From CAVQZA01 sp963718355 (GTDB taxonomy: Bacteria > Actinomycetota > Thermoleophilia > Gaiellales > Gaiellaceae), in assembly GCA_963718355.1 (NCBI GenBank), contig CAVQZA010000014.1:1-64000 (forward strand): 64,000 bases of DNA, written 5' to 3'. Of this stretch, positions 25,989-36,340 are shown one piece after another. A model generated the notes under the pieces. That model was not told the DNA's origin. It saw only the letters and a list, made by a program, of their open reading frames with translations, and did not search any database. A program made the position numbers and the translations under genes. How positions within the stretch are numbered: position 1 is the stretch's first letter; each line of letters opens with the position of its first letter.

Positions 25989-26939
25989 ATGTCTGTCGAT
26001 CGCTCCGCGACCTGGCCCTACGAGAACGGCGAGCCCGGCGCGTTCTTCTACCAGCGCTACGACCACCCGACCGGCGTCGAGGCCGAGTGCGCCCTCGGCG
26101 AACTCGAGGGCGGAATGGCGCTGCTGTTCCCGTCCGGCGCGGGCGCGACGACGGCGCTCGCCCTCTCGCAGCTGCGGACGGGCGACACGATCGCGGTGGC
26201 CGAAGGTTGCTACTTCGGGACGAGCGTGCTGTTCGGCGCGCTCGAGCGCTGGGGGCTCCGGTTCGTCGAGTTCGACCAGACCGGGCCGCCACCCGACGGC
26301 GTCCAGCTCGTGTGGCTCGAGTCGCCGTCGAACCCGTTTCTGACGATGCCCGACTTCGAGGCGGCGGCAGCGCACCCCGCACCGGTCGTCGTCGACTCGA
26401 CGGCGGCGACGCCGATCCACCTGCGGCCGCTCGAGCACGGCGCCGATTTCGTCCTCCACTCGGCGACGAAGTACCTCGGCGGCCACGACGACGTTCTGCT
26501 CGGTGCGGTGGTCTGCCGCGACCCGGAGACGGCCTCGCAGCTCAAGACCTTCCGCTCGACGACCGGGATCGTCGCCGCGCCGGACCACGCGTTCCTGCTC
26601 CTGCGCGGGCTGAAGACGCTGCGCGTGCGCGTCGAGCGTCAGACCGCGAGCGCACGCGAGCTCGTGCCGCGCCTCGAGGCGCATCCCGCGGTGTCGATCG
26701 TCCGCTACCCGGGCTTCGGCGGCCTGCTCTCGTTCGACGTCGCCGACGCGGCCGCAGCGCGTCGTGTCGAGACCGGCGTCCGGCTGATCACGAACGCGAC
26801 GAGCCTCGGCGGCACGCATTCGCTACTCGAGGCGCGCGCCCGCTGGGAGGGCGACCGCGTCCCGGCCGGCCTGCTTCGTCTCAGCGTGGGTCTCGAGGAC
26901 CCGGACGAGCTCTGGGCCGACCTCGAGCCCTGGCTCTAG
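25989..26939 (+). CDS. Cys/Met metabolism PLP enzyme (cystathionine gamma-synthase/lyase-like), short form
   Basis: The 316-residue protein has the fold of cystathionine gamma-synthase and lyase enzymes: YQRYDHPTGVEAECALGELEGG, LFPSGAGATTALAL, LVWLESPSNPF, VVVDSTAATP and the PLP lysine in HSATKYLGGHDDVLLGAV. It is some 60 to 80 residues shorter than typical family members (about 380 to 400), the reduction falling mainly in the region after the PLP lysine. Family activities include gamma-elimination or gamma-replacement on sulfur amino acids; the exact one is not shown. Its stop shares a CTAG with converging potC. Confidence 0.84.
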   Translation: MSVDRSATWPYENGEPGAFFYQRYDHPTGVEAECALGELEGGMALLFPSGAGATTALALSQLRTGDTIAVAEGCYFGTSVLFGALERWGLRFVEFDQTGPPPDGVQLVWLESPSNPFLTMPDFEAAAAHPAPVVVDSTAATPIHLRPLEHGADFVLHSATKYLGGHDDVLLGAVVCRDPETASQLKTFRSTTGIVAAPDHAFLLLRGLKTLRVRVERQTASARELVPRLEAHPAVSIVRYPGFGGLLSFDVADAAAARRVETGVRLITNATSLGGTHSLLEARARWEGDRVPAGLLRLSVGLEDPDELWADLEPWL

Positions 26940-27733
26940 CGCCGCCCGGCTCCCGCGTCGGACGTGAGCCGCTGCGCGATGAAGACCGGGATCACCGTGA
27001 CAACGATCACCGCCAGCGCGATCGCGTTCACCACCGGTAGCCGCTGCCCCTCGCGGATGTAGCCGTAGATCAGCAGCGGCAGCGTGTTCTGCGCGCCCGC
27101 CGTGAAGTAGGTGACGACGACCTCGTCGAACGAGAGCGCGAATGCAAGCAGCCCGCCGGCGACGAGCGCCGTCCGCACCACCGGGAACGTCACGTAGCGA
27201 AACGTCTGCCAGCCGTCCGCGCCGAGATCCGCCGACGCCTCGAAGAAGGAGCCCGACGTCCGCCGCAGCCGCGCGAGCAGGTTGTTGAAGACGATGATCA
27301 CGCAGAACGTCGCGTGCCCGATCACGATCGTCCAGATCGAGAGCCCGATTCCCCAGTAGAGGAAGAACGAGTTCAGGGCCATCCCGGTGATGATCCCCGG
27401 CAGCGCGATCGGCAGCACGAAGATGAACGAGACCGCGTTGCGCCCGAAGAACTTCGCGCGGGAAAGCCCGAACGCCGCCAGCGAGCCGAGCACGAGTGCG
27501 GTGAACGTCGCGATCAGCCCGCACTTGATCGACAGGCTGAGTGCGCTGCGCACATCAGGGTCGTGCCAGGCGACCGAGAACCACTTCGTCGAGAACCCGG
27601 CGATCGGCCAGCTCTGCACGTTCGACGAGTTGAAGGCGTACATGCCCATGATCACGATCGGGATCCAGAGGAACGCGAAGACGGCGATCGCCCAGACCCA
27701 GAGCCCGACCCTCGAGGCGCGCGTCTCGATCAC
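26936..27733 (-). CDS. potC: Spermidine/putrescine-type ABC transporter permease (PotC-like)
   Basis: The 265-residue inner-membrane protein has six predicted helices. The ATPase-coupling EAA loop is FEASADLGADGWQTFRYVTFPVV. The N-terminus IVIMGMYAFNSSNVQSWPIAGFSTKWF is typical of PotC. The GTG start overlaps the potB stop (GTGA). It is the last gene of the importer operon and meets the PLP-enzyme gene at a shared CTAG. Confidence 0.9.
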   Translation of the reverse strand: MIETRASRVGLWVWAIAVFAFLWIPIVIMGMYAFNSSNVQSWPIAGFSTKWFSVAWHDPDVRSALSLSIKCGLIATFTALVLGSLAAFGLSRAKFFGRNAVSFIFVLPIALPGIITGMALNSFFLYWGIGLSIWTIVIGHATFCVIIVFNNLLARLRRTSGSFFEASADLGADGWQTFRYVTFPVVRTALVAGGLLAFALSFDEVVVTYFTAGAQNTLPLLIYGYIREGQRLPVVNAIALAVIVVTVIPVFIAQRLTSDAGAGRR

Positions 27734-28647
27734 AGGTTCTCGAACGCTCCGAGACGCTTGGCGACGAGCAGGAACACGCCCATGATCATCAGCGGCACTG
27801 TCGCGAAGGCCGCCGCGAACGGGATGTTGTTCGCGATGCCGACGTTCGCGAAGACGACGTTGCCGATCAGCTGCGAGTTCGGGCCGCCGATCAGCGACGG
27901 CGCGATGTAGTCGCCGAGCGTCAGCGAGAAGGTGAAGATCGCGCCCGCGGCGAGCCCGGGCACCGCGAGCGGCAGGATCACGCGTCGCAGCGTCATCGCG
28001 CCGCGCGCGCCGAGATCCGCGGAGGCCTCGTAGTACGAGTCCGGGATCCGCTCCAGGGCGGCGAACACCGGCAGCACCATGAACGGGAGCCAGATGTAGG
28101 TGTAGACGAGCCACATCGCCCAGTTCGTGAAGGCGATGTTCTGGTCGGGCAGGCCGAGCTTGTTGAGGAACCAGTTGAGCGCGCCGTCCTGGTTCAGGAT
28201 CAGCCGCCACGAGTACACGCGCACGAGGTAGCTGACCCAGAGCGGCAGCACGGTCAGCACGAGCATCGCCACGCGCAGGCGCCGCCCGGCGACGCGCACG
28301 AGGAAGTACGCGTACGGAAATGCGAGCACCGCGCAACTCACGGTCACGGCCGAGGCGATCCCGACCGTCCGGAAAGCGATCCGCCGGTAGGTCGGGTCGT
28401 GGATGATCAGGCTGAAGTTCGAGAGCGTGAACTTGTGGACGATCTCGCTCGTGAACGGGTTCACCGACCAGAAAGCCGAGACGAAGAGCGCGACGAGCGC
28501 AGCGACGTAGACGAAGAGGAACGCCGCAAGCGGCAGCCCGAGCGAGCCGAGATCCTTCAGCCAAGGCCGCCGCCACGAGAGCCGTGAAAGCGCGCGAAGG
28601 GCCCCCCGCCGCGGGGAGCCCTTCGCAGGTGCTGCTTCAGCCGTCAA
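27730..28647 (-). CDS. potB: Spermidine/putrescine-type ABC transporter permease (PotB-like)
   Basis: The 305-residue permease has six helices and the EAA motif YEASADLGARGAMTLRRVILPLAVPGL. It starts with TTG 6 bases after the potD stop. No ATG or GTG gives a sensible N-terminus. The first 30 residues are basic and their coding sequence includes a strong hairpin (28594 to 28626), which may lower permease expression relative to the binding protein. Confidence 0.87.
   Translation of the reverse strand: MTAEAAPAKGSPRRGALRALSRLSWRRPWLKDLGSLGLPLAAFLFVYVAALVALFVSAFWSVNPFTSEIVHKFTLSNFSLIIHDPTYRRIAFRTVGIASAVTVSCAVLAFPYAYFLVRVAGRRLRVAMLVLTVLPLWVSYLVRVYSWRLILNQDGALNWFLNKLGLPDQNIAFTNWAMWLVYTYIWLPFMVLPVFAALERIPDSYYEASADLGARGAMTLRRVILPLAVPGLAAGAIFTFSLTLGDYIAPSLIGGPNSQLIGNVVFANVGIANNIPFAAAFATVPLMIMGVFLLVAKRLGAFENL
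28594..28626 (-). promoter_or_regulatory. Strong hairpin at the potD-potB junction
   Basis: GCGAAGGGC (28594 to 28602) pairs perfectly with GCCCTTCGC (28618 to 28626), and the inner CCCC/GGGG extends the stem. It begins about 28 bases downstream of the potD stop. Hairpins after binding-protein genes commonly protect the upstream mRNA and reduce read-through into permease genes. Confidence 0.55.
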
Positions 28648-28653
28648 ACGAGG

Positions 28654-29801
28654 TTAGCCCTTGATGTTCGTCCAGGCCTGAACCCATTTCGTGTAGTCCA
28701 TGCAGTTGTTCTGGCCGTTGCCGCAGGCGGCGAGCGGCGTCTTCCAGAACTTGATCGAGCGGTAGTACGACTCCGGCGCGTTCGCGAAGTACTGCTTGCA
28801 CGAGCCGGCGACGAGCTTGTTCATGTAGCCGCACGCGAGCGAGTTGACCGGCGTCTCGCCGTAGTTCGTGGCCTGCATCGCCTGAACCTTGGGCGTGGAG
28901 ATGTACGCGAGCCACTTGTACGCGCAGTTCGGGTCCTTGGCCTTCTTCGACACCATCCAGGTGTCGAGCCAGCCCGTGGCGCCCTCCTTCGGGATCACCG
29001 AGGCGACCGGCTTGTGCGCGGCCTGCAGCGTGCTGAGCATCACCGGCCACGACGCGCCGAGCGTCGAGCCGCCGTTGCTGAACAGGTCGACCTGATCGGA
29101 CACGGTCGCCCAGTACTTCTTCACGAGCGGCTTCTGCTTCTTGAGCAGGCTGACCGCCGCGTTGAACTGCGTCGAGTTCAGCTCGTACGGATCCTTGATC
29201 CCGAGCGACGGCTGGGCCGAGGCCAGGTACAGCGCCGCGTCCGCGATCTGGATCGGGTTGTCCGGGATCGTGATCTTGCCCTTGTTCGCCGGGTTGTAGA
29301 TCACGCTCCAGCTCGTGGGCTTCTTCACGAGCTTCGGGTTGTACATCAGGATGTTCGGGCCGAACTGGAGCGAGACGCCGTAGTGCACGCCCTTGACCGT
29401 GTTGTTCGGCGGGGACTGGAAAGCCTTGAAGAACTGCTTCCAGGACGGAACCAGGCCGACATTCACCGGGGCCACATCGCCGCCGTAGATGAGGCGGAGG
29501 CTCGCGTCGCCGGACGCCGAGACCATGTCGTACTGGCCGCCGCCGCCGGAGCGCATGAGGGCCACCATCTCGTCGGAGCTGCCCGCGTACTTCGCCTGGA
29601 CCTTGCAGCCCGTCTGCTTCTCGAACGGTGTGACCCACTGCGGCTGGGTGTAGCCCTGCCAGGCGATCATCGTGAGCTTGCCTTCGCCTGCGCCGATCTT
29701 CGTGGGCGGACCGGCGCTCGACCGTGAGCTACCTGCCGCCGGGATCGAGAGCGCGACGACGAGCGCGGCGAACACAACGTGCCGCTTGCGGATGCGTCCC
29801 T

Positions 29802-29805
<4 letters not shown>
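28654..29805 (-). CDS. potD: ABC transporter substrate-binding protein, polyamine/GABA type
   Basis: The 383-residue secreted protein has a signal peptide (RKRHVVFAALVVALSIPAAG) and the PotD-family fold (KLTMIAWQGYTQPQWVTPFEKQTG, YDMVSASGDASLRL, LMYNPKLVKKPTSW, YETPVN-type C-terminal region). There is no lipobox cysteine, which is unusual for a Gram-positive-type binding protein. Six cysteines, four of them close to the C-terminus, could form disulfides. The GTG start has a good ribosome-binding site (AAGGAGG) and overlaps the potA stop. The adjacent aminotransferase suggests putrescine, GABA or a related amine as substrate. Confidence 0.9.
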
Positions 29806-30795
<990 letters not shown>

Positions 30796-30824
<29 letters not shown>

Positions 30825-32103
30825 GCGACTCCTCCAGGATCCCAAGGCCCTGCTCGAGCTCCTCGTCGGTGACGACGAGCGGCACGAGCGTCCGCAGCAC
30901 GTTGCCGTAGGTCCCGCACGAGAGCAGCAGTAGGCCGCGCTCGAACGCCGCGTCGACGACGGCCTTCGCGAGCTCGGGCGCCGGCGTCTTCGACTCGCGG
31001 TCGGTGACGAGCTCGACGCCGAGCATCGGGCCGAGGCCGCGCACCTCGCCGATCTGCGGCGTGCGCTCCGCCAATGCCTCGAGCCGGGCGCGCATGCGCT
31101 CGCCGAGCTCGACAGCGTGGGCGCGGAACTCGGGCGCCGAGACCTCCTCGAGCACCGCGACCGCGGCGGCGCACGCGACGGGATTGCCGCCGAAGGTGCC
31201 GCCGAGCCCGCCCGGATCGACCGCGTCCACGATCTCCGCCCGACCGGTCACCGCGGTCAGCGGCATCCCGCCGCCGAGCGACTTGCCCGAGACGAGCAGA
31301 TCCGGCTCGACGCCGTCGTAGTGCTCGATCGCCCAGACCGGCCCCGTCCGCGCGACGCCCGACTGCACCTCGTCGTCGACGTAGAGGATCCCGTGCTCCC
31401 GGCAGAGCTCGAGCAGCCGCGCGGGATAGTCCGGCGGCATCGGGATGAAGCCGCCCTCGCCCTGCACGGGCTCGAGAACGACGCACGCGACCGACTCCGG
31501 GTCGACGCCCGTCTTGAAGACCTGCTCGAGCCCGTGGATCGCCTCGTCCGAGCTGACGCCACGGTACGGGTACGGCGATGGCGCACGGTAGACCTCGGGG
31601 GCGAACGGGCCGAAGCCCTTCTTGTACGGGACGACCTTCGAGGTCATCGTCATCGTCAGCAGCGTGCGGCCGTGGTAGCCGTTGTCGAAGGTGATGACGC
31701 CGGGCCGGCCGGTCGCGACACGCGCGATCTTGACCGCGTTCTCGATCGCCTCGGCGCCGGAGTTGAGCAGGAGCGAGCGCTGTTCTCCGTCGCCGCAGGG
31801 CGAGAGCTCTGCGAGCAGGCGGCAGACCTCGATGTACGGCTCGTAGGTGCCGACCATGAAGCACTGGTGCAGGTAGAGGTCGACCTGCTCGTGGATCGCT
31901 GCGACCGCGGCCGGATTCCCGTGGCCGAGGTTGTGGCAGCCGATCCCGCCGGCGAAGTCGATGAAGCTGCGGCCGTCGACGTCCTCGATCCTCGCGCCGT
32001 GCGCCCGAGCGACGACGAGGCGAGGCGTCGAGACCCCACGTGCCACGTAGCGGGCGCGCTCCGCGAGCACGCGCGCGGCGGCGGTTTCCTCCTGCAAAGA
32101 CAC
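30796..32103 (-). CDS. gabT: Class III aminotransferase, GABA/putrescine type
   Basis: The 435-residue PLP enzyme has the class III features YHGRTLLTMTMTSK, VVLEPVQGEGGFI, YVDDEVQSGVARTG and the PLP lysine in LLVSGKSLGGGMPL. Its closest look is to 4-aminobutyrate or related omega-amino-acid aminotransferases. It heads the aminotransferase-potA-potD-potB-potC operon, so the imported amine is probably its substrate or a precursor. The GTG start at 32103 has no clear ribosome-binding site. The gene is divergent from an SMP-30-like gene 36 bases away. Confidence 0.87.
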
Positions 32104-32126
32104 AGCGGCGATTATGGCCCAGGTCG

Positions 32127-32132
32127 TAGCAT
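32127..32132 (+). promoter_or_regulatory. Leaderless-type -10 box (TAGCAT) of the SMP-30 gene
   Basis: TAGCAT ends 7 bases before the ATG at 32140. It overlaps an earlier in-frame ATG (32131), making the later ATG the likelier start. Confidence 0.5.
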
Positions 32133-32139
32133 GCGCACA

Positions 32140-33027
32140 ATGATCGAGGGCATCCCGACGCAGTTCGAGGTCCTGGACGATCGCTTCCGCGCGGTGCGCG
32201 GCGACCCTGTCGTCGAGAGGCTGTACACCGGCTGCCGCTGGGCCGAGGGCCCGGTCTACGTGCCGGCCGGCCGCTACGTCGTCTGGAGCGACATCCCGAA
32301 CGACCGGATGCTGCGCTGGGACGAGGTGACCGGCACGGTCGGCGTCTTCCGACACCCGTGCGGCTACACGAATGGAAACACGCTCGACGGGCAGGGCCGG
32401 CTGGTCTCGTGCGAGCACGGAGGCAGGCGCGTCTCGCGGACCGAGCACGACGGCTCGATCACGACGATCGCCGACCGCTTCGACGGCAAGCGGCTCAACA
32501 GCCCGAACGACGTCGTGGTGCGCTCGGACGGCTCGATCTGGTTCACCGACCCGGCCTATGGCATCGACAGCGACTACGAGGGTCACCAGGCCGAGAGCGA
32601 GATCGGCGCGTGCCATGTCTACCGCGTCGAGGCTGGCGGCGAGATCAGGATCGTCGCCGACGACTTCGCCCGTCCGAACGGGCTCGCGTTCTCCCGAGAC
32701 GAGACGGAGCTCTACGTGACCGACAGCGAGCGCGCGCACGTGCGGGTCTTCCCCGTCACGGCGGACGGACTCGCCGACGGCCGCGTCTTCGCCGAGTGCT
32801 CGGCCGGGGTGTTCGACGGAGTCCGGCTCGACACCGAGGGCCGGATCTGGGCGGCGGCGGGCGACGGCCTCCACTGCTTCGATCCGGACGGCACGCTGCT
32901 CGGCAAGCTCCGCCTGCCCGAGCCGACGGCGAACCTCGTGTTTGGCGGGCCGAAGCGGAACCGCCTCTTCATGACGGCCTCGACCTCGCTCTACTCGCTG
33001 CTCCTTAACGTGACCGGCGCGAGGTAA
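32140..33027 (+). CDS. SMP-30/gluconolactonase family protein
   Basis: The 295-residue beta-propeller protein has the family's metal-site segments: GCRWAEGPVYVPAGRYVVWSDIPN, TNGNTLDGQGRLVSCEHGGRRVSR, LNSPNDVVVRSDGSIWFTDPAYG and the ARPNGLAFSRDETELYVTDS strand. These enzymes hydrolyse sugar lactones or related esters with a divalent metal. Substrate and pathway are not shown by the context. No signal peptide is seen. Its TAA stop abuts the 3-prime end of the tRNA-Thr gene on the other strand. Confidence 0.88.
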   Translation: MIEGIPTQFEVLDDRFRAVRGDPVVERLYTGCRWAEGPVYVPAGRYVVWSDIPNDRMLRWDEVTGTVGVFRHPCGYTNGNTLDGQGRLVSCEHGGRRVSRTEHDGSITTIADRFDGKRLNSPNDVVVRSDGSIWFTDPAYGIDSDYEGHQAESEIGACHVYRVEAGGEIRIVADDFARPNGLAFSRDETELYVTDSERAHVRVFPVTADGLADGRVFAECSAGVFDGVRLDTEGRIWAAAGDGLHCFDPDGTLLGKLRLPEPTANLVFGGPKRNRLFMTASTSLYSLLLNVTGAR

Positions 33028-33100
33028 AGCCGGAGGCGGGACTCGAACCCACGACCTTCGCCTTACAAGGGCGCTGCTCTACCAGCTGAGCTACTCCGGC
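33028..33100 (-). tRNA. tRNA-Thr (anticodon TGT)
   Basis: On the minus strand the acceptor GCCGGAG pairs with CTCCGGC, with discriminator T. The D-arm is GCTC AGCTGGTA GAGC, the anticodon stem-loop GCGCC-CTTGTAA-GGCGA has anticodon TGT (one A/G mismatch at the stem base), and the T-arm is GTGGG-TTCGAGT-CCCGC. CCA is not encoded. The gene starts immediately after the stop of the SMP-30-like gene on the opposite strand. Confidence 0.96.
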
Positions 33101-33119
33101 GTCTGACCGGAGGGTAGTC

Positions 33120-33785
33120 CTAGGCCAGGACTTCGCGGGACTTCTGGTGCATCAGCACCTTGCGCTTCACCCGCTGGAGCGCGTTGTCGATCGTCTTCGT
33201 GTCGCAGCCGAGCTCCTCGGCCATGTCCTCGTAGGACGAGCCTTCGAGGTACAGGCGGAGCGCGTCCGACTCGAGGTGCGAGAGACCGCTGCCGAGCGCG
33301 AAGACGAGGCTCTGAAGCTCCTCTGTCGAGATCACGCACACCGACGGCTCGTCGACGCCCGGGCCGGGCAGCGCGTCGCCGAGCGTGCACTCGCTCTCCG
33401 ACTCCTGTCCCGCCGGGGTGTGGCTGAACGAGACGTACGTGTTGAGCGGGGAGTGCTTGTAGCGGGTCGCAGTCTTGATCGCGGTGATGATCTGGCGTGT
33501 GACGCAGAGCTCCGCGAAGCTGCGGAACGAGGTCTCCTTGTCAGTGCGGAAATCGCGCATCGCCTTGTAGAGACCGATCATCCCCTCCTGGATCAGGTCG
33601 TCGGAGTCGCCGCCGGCGAGGAAATAGCTGCTCGCCTTGAGGCGGACGAAGCCTGCGTAACGGCGCATCAGCGCGTCGAGCGCTGCGCCGTCGCCGTTGC
33701 GCGCACGGAGCACGAGCTGCAAATCCTCAAGTTCTCGTTGAGCCTTTTGAGCGGTTTGCGCTGCTGTGGCCGTGCGTGCAGACAT
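33120..33785 (-). CDS. sigH: RNA polymerase sigma factor, SigH-like (sigma-70 family)
   Basis: The 221-residue protein matches the length and layout of Bacillus SigH: region 2 (LMRRYAGFVRLKASSYFLAGGDSDDLIQEGMIGLYKAMRDF) and region 4 at the C-terminus (LESDALRLYLEGSSYEDMAEELGCDTKTIDNALQRVKRKV). In sporulating Firmicutes this factor controls stationary-phase genes; its role here is unknown. The start at 33785 is chosen because GGGAG lies 6 to 7 bases upstream; an ATG two codons earlier is possible. A consensus-like promoter lies 83 to 111 bases upstream. It follows the tRNA-processing/aminoacylation gene cluster. Confidence 0.88.
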   Translation of the reverse strand: MSARTATAAQTAQKAQRELEDLQLVLRARNGDGAALDALMRRYAGFVRLKASSYFLAGGDSDDLIQEGMIGLYKAMRDFRTDKETSFRSFAELCVTRQIITAIKTATRYKHSPLNTYVSFSHTPAGQESESECTLGDALPGPGVDEPSVCVISTEELQSLVFALGSGLSHLESDALRLYLEGSSYEDMAEELGCDTKTIDNALQRVKRKVLMHQKSREVLA

Positions 33786-33867
33786 CTGCATCTCCCGGGG
33801 TTTGCGGGTGATTTTCGCGGCGGACGTCTCGGTCGCCCGCCAAAGCCTCACCCTGTAGTTGAGGGAG

Positions 33868-33896
33868 AACATAGCAGTCGGTCCAACCGTTTACAA
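33868..33896 (-). promoter_or_regulatory. Sigma-A-type promoter of the sigH-like gene
   Basis: On the minus strand TTGTAA (33896 to 33891) and TATGTT (33873 to 33868) are separated by 17 bases. The leader before the chosen start is about 75 bases. Confidence 0.6.
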
Positions 33897-33937
33897 GCCC
33901 TTTGCAATGGACCCAACCTGATACGAACGTGTGTTCG

Positions 33938-34369
33938 CTACTGGCCGCGGCGCATGCGCTCGAGGCGCGCGAGCGTCTCGGGGTCGAGCCGGTCGCGGAG
34001 CTGCGTCGGCTGCTCGGCGGCGAGCTGCACCGGATCGAGGTCGTGCAGGAAGGTCTGCGAGGTCATCGTCTGCACCTGGCGGCCCGCAGTGCCGCGCACC
34101 GCCGAGTCGGTCGAGACGACGCAGACTGGGCGCGTGGCGCGGTTCTCGGCCGCGAGCTTCTCGAGCAGCTGGTCGGCGTGGTCGGCGTAGCGAACCTCGA
34201 GCGGTCCGATCGTCTCGTCCCGCCCCACGCCGTCGTAGACGAGCACGCCGTGGGCACCTTGCGTGGCGACGAAGCTCGCGAGGATGTCGCGCAGCTCGCG
34301 CGGGTCGGCGAACTGGCCCGCGTGGAGCAGGTTGTAGCCGTCGAACAGGTACAGGGTCGGCTCAGGCAC
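33938..34369 (-). CDS. NYN-domain ribonuclease, YacP-like
   Basis: The 143-residue protein has the PIN-like NYN fold: LYLFDGYNLLHAG, VLVYDGVGRDE, the acidic segment VRYADHADQLLEKLA and VVSTDSAVRGTAG. The acidic residues correspond to the metal-binding nuclease site of YacP/Rae1, a ribosome-associated endoribonuclease. It overlaps the rlmB end by 8 bases, which fits the common YacP-RlmB-CysS neighbourhood in Firmicutes and Actinobacteria. Confidence 0.88.
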   Translation of the reverse strand: MPEPTLYLFDGYNLLHAGQFADPRELRDILASFVATQGAHGVLVYDGVGRDETIGPLEVRYADHADQLLEKLAAENRATRPVCVVSTDSAVRGTAGRQVQTMTSQTFLHDLDPVQLAAEQPTQLRDRLDPETLARLERMRRGQ

Positions 34370-35066
34370 GCTGGCGGCGCGCTTCGTAGAGCAAGAGGGC
34401 CGCGGCGACGCTGACGTTGAGCGACTCGACCTTCCCGAGGAGCGGAATCGAGATCGCGGCGTCGCAGGTGCGGCGGACGAGCGGGCGGATCCCCTTGCCC
34501 TCTGCGCCGAAGACGAGGATCGAGCCGCCGGTCAGGTCGGCGTCCCACATCGTGGTCTCGGCGTCGCCGGAGGCGGCATAGACCCAGAGGTCGCCGCGCT
34601 TCACCTCGCCCAGCCAGCGCGCGAGGTTCGTCACGACGGCGATGGGCAGATGCTCGACGGCGCCCGCGGAGGCCTTGCAGACCGCGGCGGTGACGGTCGC
34701 CGAGCCGTGCGCGGGCAGGACGATCCCCGTCGCACCGGCGCCCTCCGCGCTGCGGCAGACCGCTCCGAGGTTGCGCGGGTCGGAGACCTGGTCGAGGCAC
34801 GCGATCAGCGGCCGCTCGACCGCGGCGAGCTCATATGCATCGGCGTACTTGTACGGCGCGCACCAGGCGACGACGCCCTGGTGGTCGCGAGTCTCGGCGG
34901 CTTCGGACAGGTCTCGATCGGGCTTCACCTGAAGGCGTACCGGCGCTTCGGCGAGCCAGGGCTCGCTTCGCTCCGCGCGTTCGGTCGCCCAGAGCTCGAG
35001 CACCTCGCGGGGCCCGCGCAGCGCCTCATGCACGGCGCGCCGCCCGTAGACGAGGTCACGGCTCAC
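34362..35066 (-). CDS. rlmB: 23S rRNA 2'-O-methyltransferase RlmB / TrmH family
   Basis: The 234-residue SPOUT methyltransferase has an N-terminal substrate-binding domain (LVYGRRAVHEALRG) and a knotted C-terminal domain with the family motifs CLDQVSDPRNLGAVCRSAEGAGATGIVLP, FGAEGKGIRPLVRRTCD and SIPLLGKVESLNVSVAAALLLYE. It methylates a ribose in 23S rRNA or tRNA. The GTG start overlaps the cysS stop by 4 bases. Confidence 0.92.
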   Translation of the reverse strand: MSRDLVYGRRAVHEALRGPREVLELWATERAERSEPWLAEAPVRLQVKPDRDLSEAAETRDHQGVVAWCAPYKYADAYELAAVERPLIACLDQVSDPRNLGAVCRSAEGAGATGIVLPAHGSATVTAAVCKASAGAVEHLPIAVVTNLARWLGEVKRGDLWVYAASGDAETTMWDADLTGGSILVFGAEGKGIRPLVRRTCDAAISIPLLGKVESLNVSVAAALLLYEARRQRA

Positions 35067-36340
35067 TTCGGCACGAGCTTGAACGCGCCGGCCTCGTCGC
35101 GCACTTCCCAGCCGGCAGCTTCGATCTCGGCCCGCAGCCGGTCCGACTCGGGGTAGTCACCGGCCGCACGCGCATCCTGGCGCCGACGAGCCAGCTCGAC
35201 GAGCCCGGGCGGTGCCTCATCGACTTCGGCGAGCGACCCGAGCCCGAAGATCTCGAGGGCGTCACGAAGCAGGGCGAGGTTCCCGGCCCGGCGCCAGTCG
35301 TGGAGGACCGCGAGCGCAGCAGGCGTGTCGAAGTCGTCGTCGAGCGTCGCCGCGAGCGCCGACCACTCACCGCCGGGTCGCTCCTCGCCGCGAAGCGCAT
35401 TGCGGAACGTCTCGACCTGCGCCGCCGCCTGGGCCATCGTCTCCTCGGAGAAGTCGATCGGCTTGCGCCAGTGCGCGGTCATGAAATAGAGCAGCACCGT
35501 CTCGCGGCCCCACCGCTCGACGACAGCCTGCAGCGTCTCGATGTTGCCGACCGACTTCGACATCTTCTCGCCGGTCAGCTCGAGCAAGCCGTTGTGCATC
35601 CAGATACGCGCGAACTCGCGCCCCGCGGCCCGCGACTGCGCGAACTCGTTCTCGTTGTGCGGGAAGACGAGATCGAGACCGGCGATGTGGATCTCGAACG
35701 GGTCGCCGAGGAACTTCTCGGCCATCGCCGAGCACTCGATGTGCCAGCCGGGCCGGCCACGGCCCCATGGCGAATCCCATGACGTGTCCTCGTCCGGCTT
35801 GTTCGCCTTCCAGAGCGCAAAATCGCGCGGGTCCTCTTTGAGCTGGTTGACCTCGTCCTCCTGCTCCTGCACCTGGTCCGGTCGCTGGCCGGACAGCTCG
35901 CCGTAGGGGCCGTAGCGCGCGACGCGGAAATAGACGTCGCCCCCGGCCGCATAGGCGTAGCCGTCGTGGATCAGCTCCTCGATCAGCGCAAGGATCTCCG
36001 GGATCGTCTCGGTCGCCTTCGGTTCGAAGTCGGGCCGGCCGAGGCCGAGCAGGTCGGTGTCCTCGCGGTGCCACTCCGTCGCGTTCGCCGCGAGCTCCGC
36101 GCTGTGACCGGGCGCGGCGAGGTAGATCTTGTCGTTGATGTCGGTGATGTTCTCGACGAGGGTCACGTCGTAGCCCTGGTGCGCGAGCCAGCGGCGCAGC
36201 CACATCGAGATCACGAACGGACGCGCGTTGCCGATGTGGATCCGCTGATAGACGGTCGGGCCGCAGGTGTAGATCCCGACCGGACCGGGCGCCTCGGGCA
36301 GGTCGACCTTCTCGCGCTGGAGGGTGCTATAGAGCCGCAT
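35063..36340 (-). CDS. cysS: Cysteine-tRNA ligase
   Basis: The 425-residue class I synthetase has the zinc cysteine in YTCGPTVY, the HIGH box as HIGNAR, further zinc ligands in WHIECSAMAEKF and the KMSKS loop in EKMSKSVGN. The C-terminal DALR-like helical domain is present but short, about 40 residues less than in E. coli CysS. This distinguishes it only weakly from MshC mycothiol ligase; the presence of that C-terminal domain and of gltX and rlmB neighbours supports CysS. It overlaps the gltX end by 14 bases. Confidence 0.9.
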   Translation of the reverse strand: MRLYSTLQREKVDLPEAPGPVGIYTCGPTVYQRIHIGNARPFVISMWLRRWLAHQGYDVTLVENITDINDKIYLAAPGHSAELAANATEWHREDTDLLGLGRPDFEPKATETIPEILALIEELIHDGYAYAAGGDVYFRVARYGPYGELSGQRPDQVQEQEDEVNQLKEDPRDFALWKANKPDEDTSWDSPWGRGRPGWHIECSAMAEKFLGDPFEIHIAGLDLVFPHNENEFAQSRAAGREFARIWMHNGLLELTGEKMSKSVGNIETLQAVVERWGRETVLLYFMTAHWRKPIDFSEETMAQAAAQVETFRNALRGEERPGGEWSALAATLDDDFDTPAALAVLHDWRRAGNLALLRDALEIFGLGSLAEVDEAPPGLVELARRRQDARAAGDYPESDRLRAEIEAAGWEVRDEAGAFKLVPK

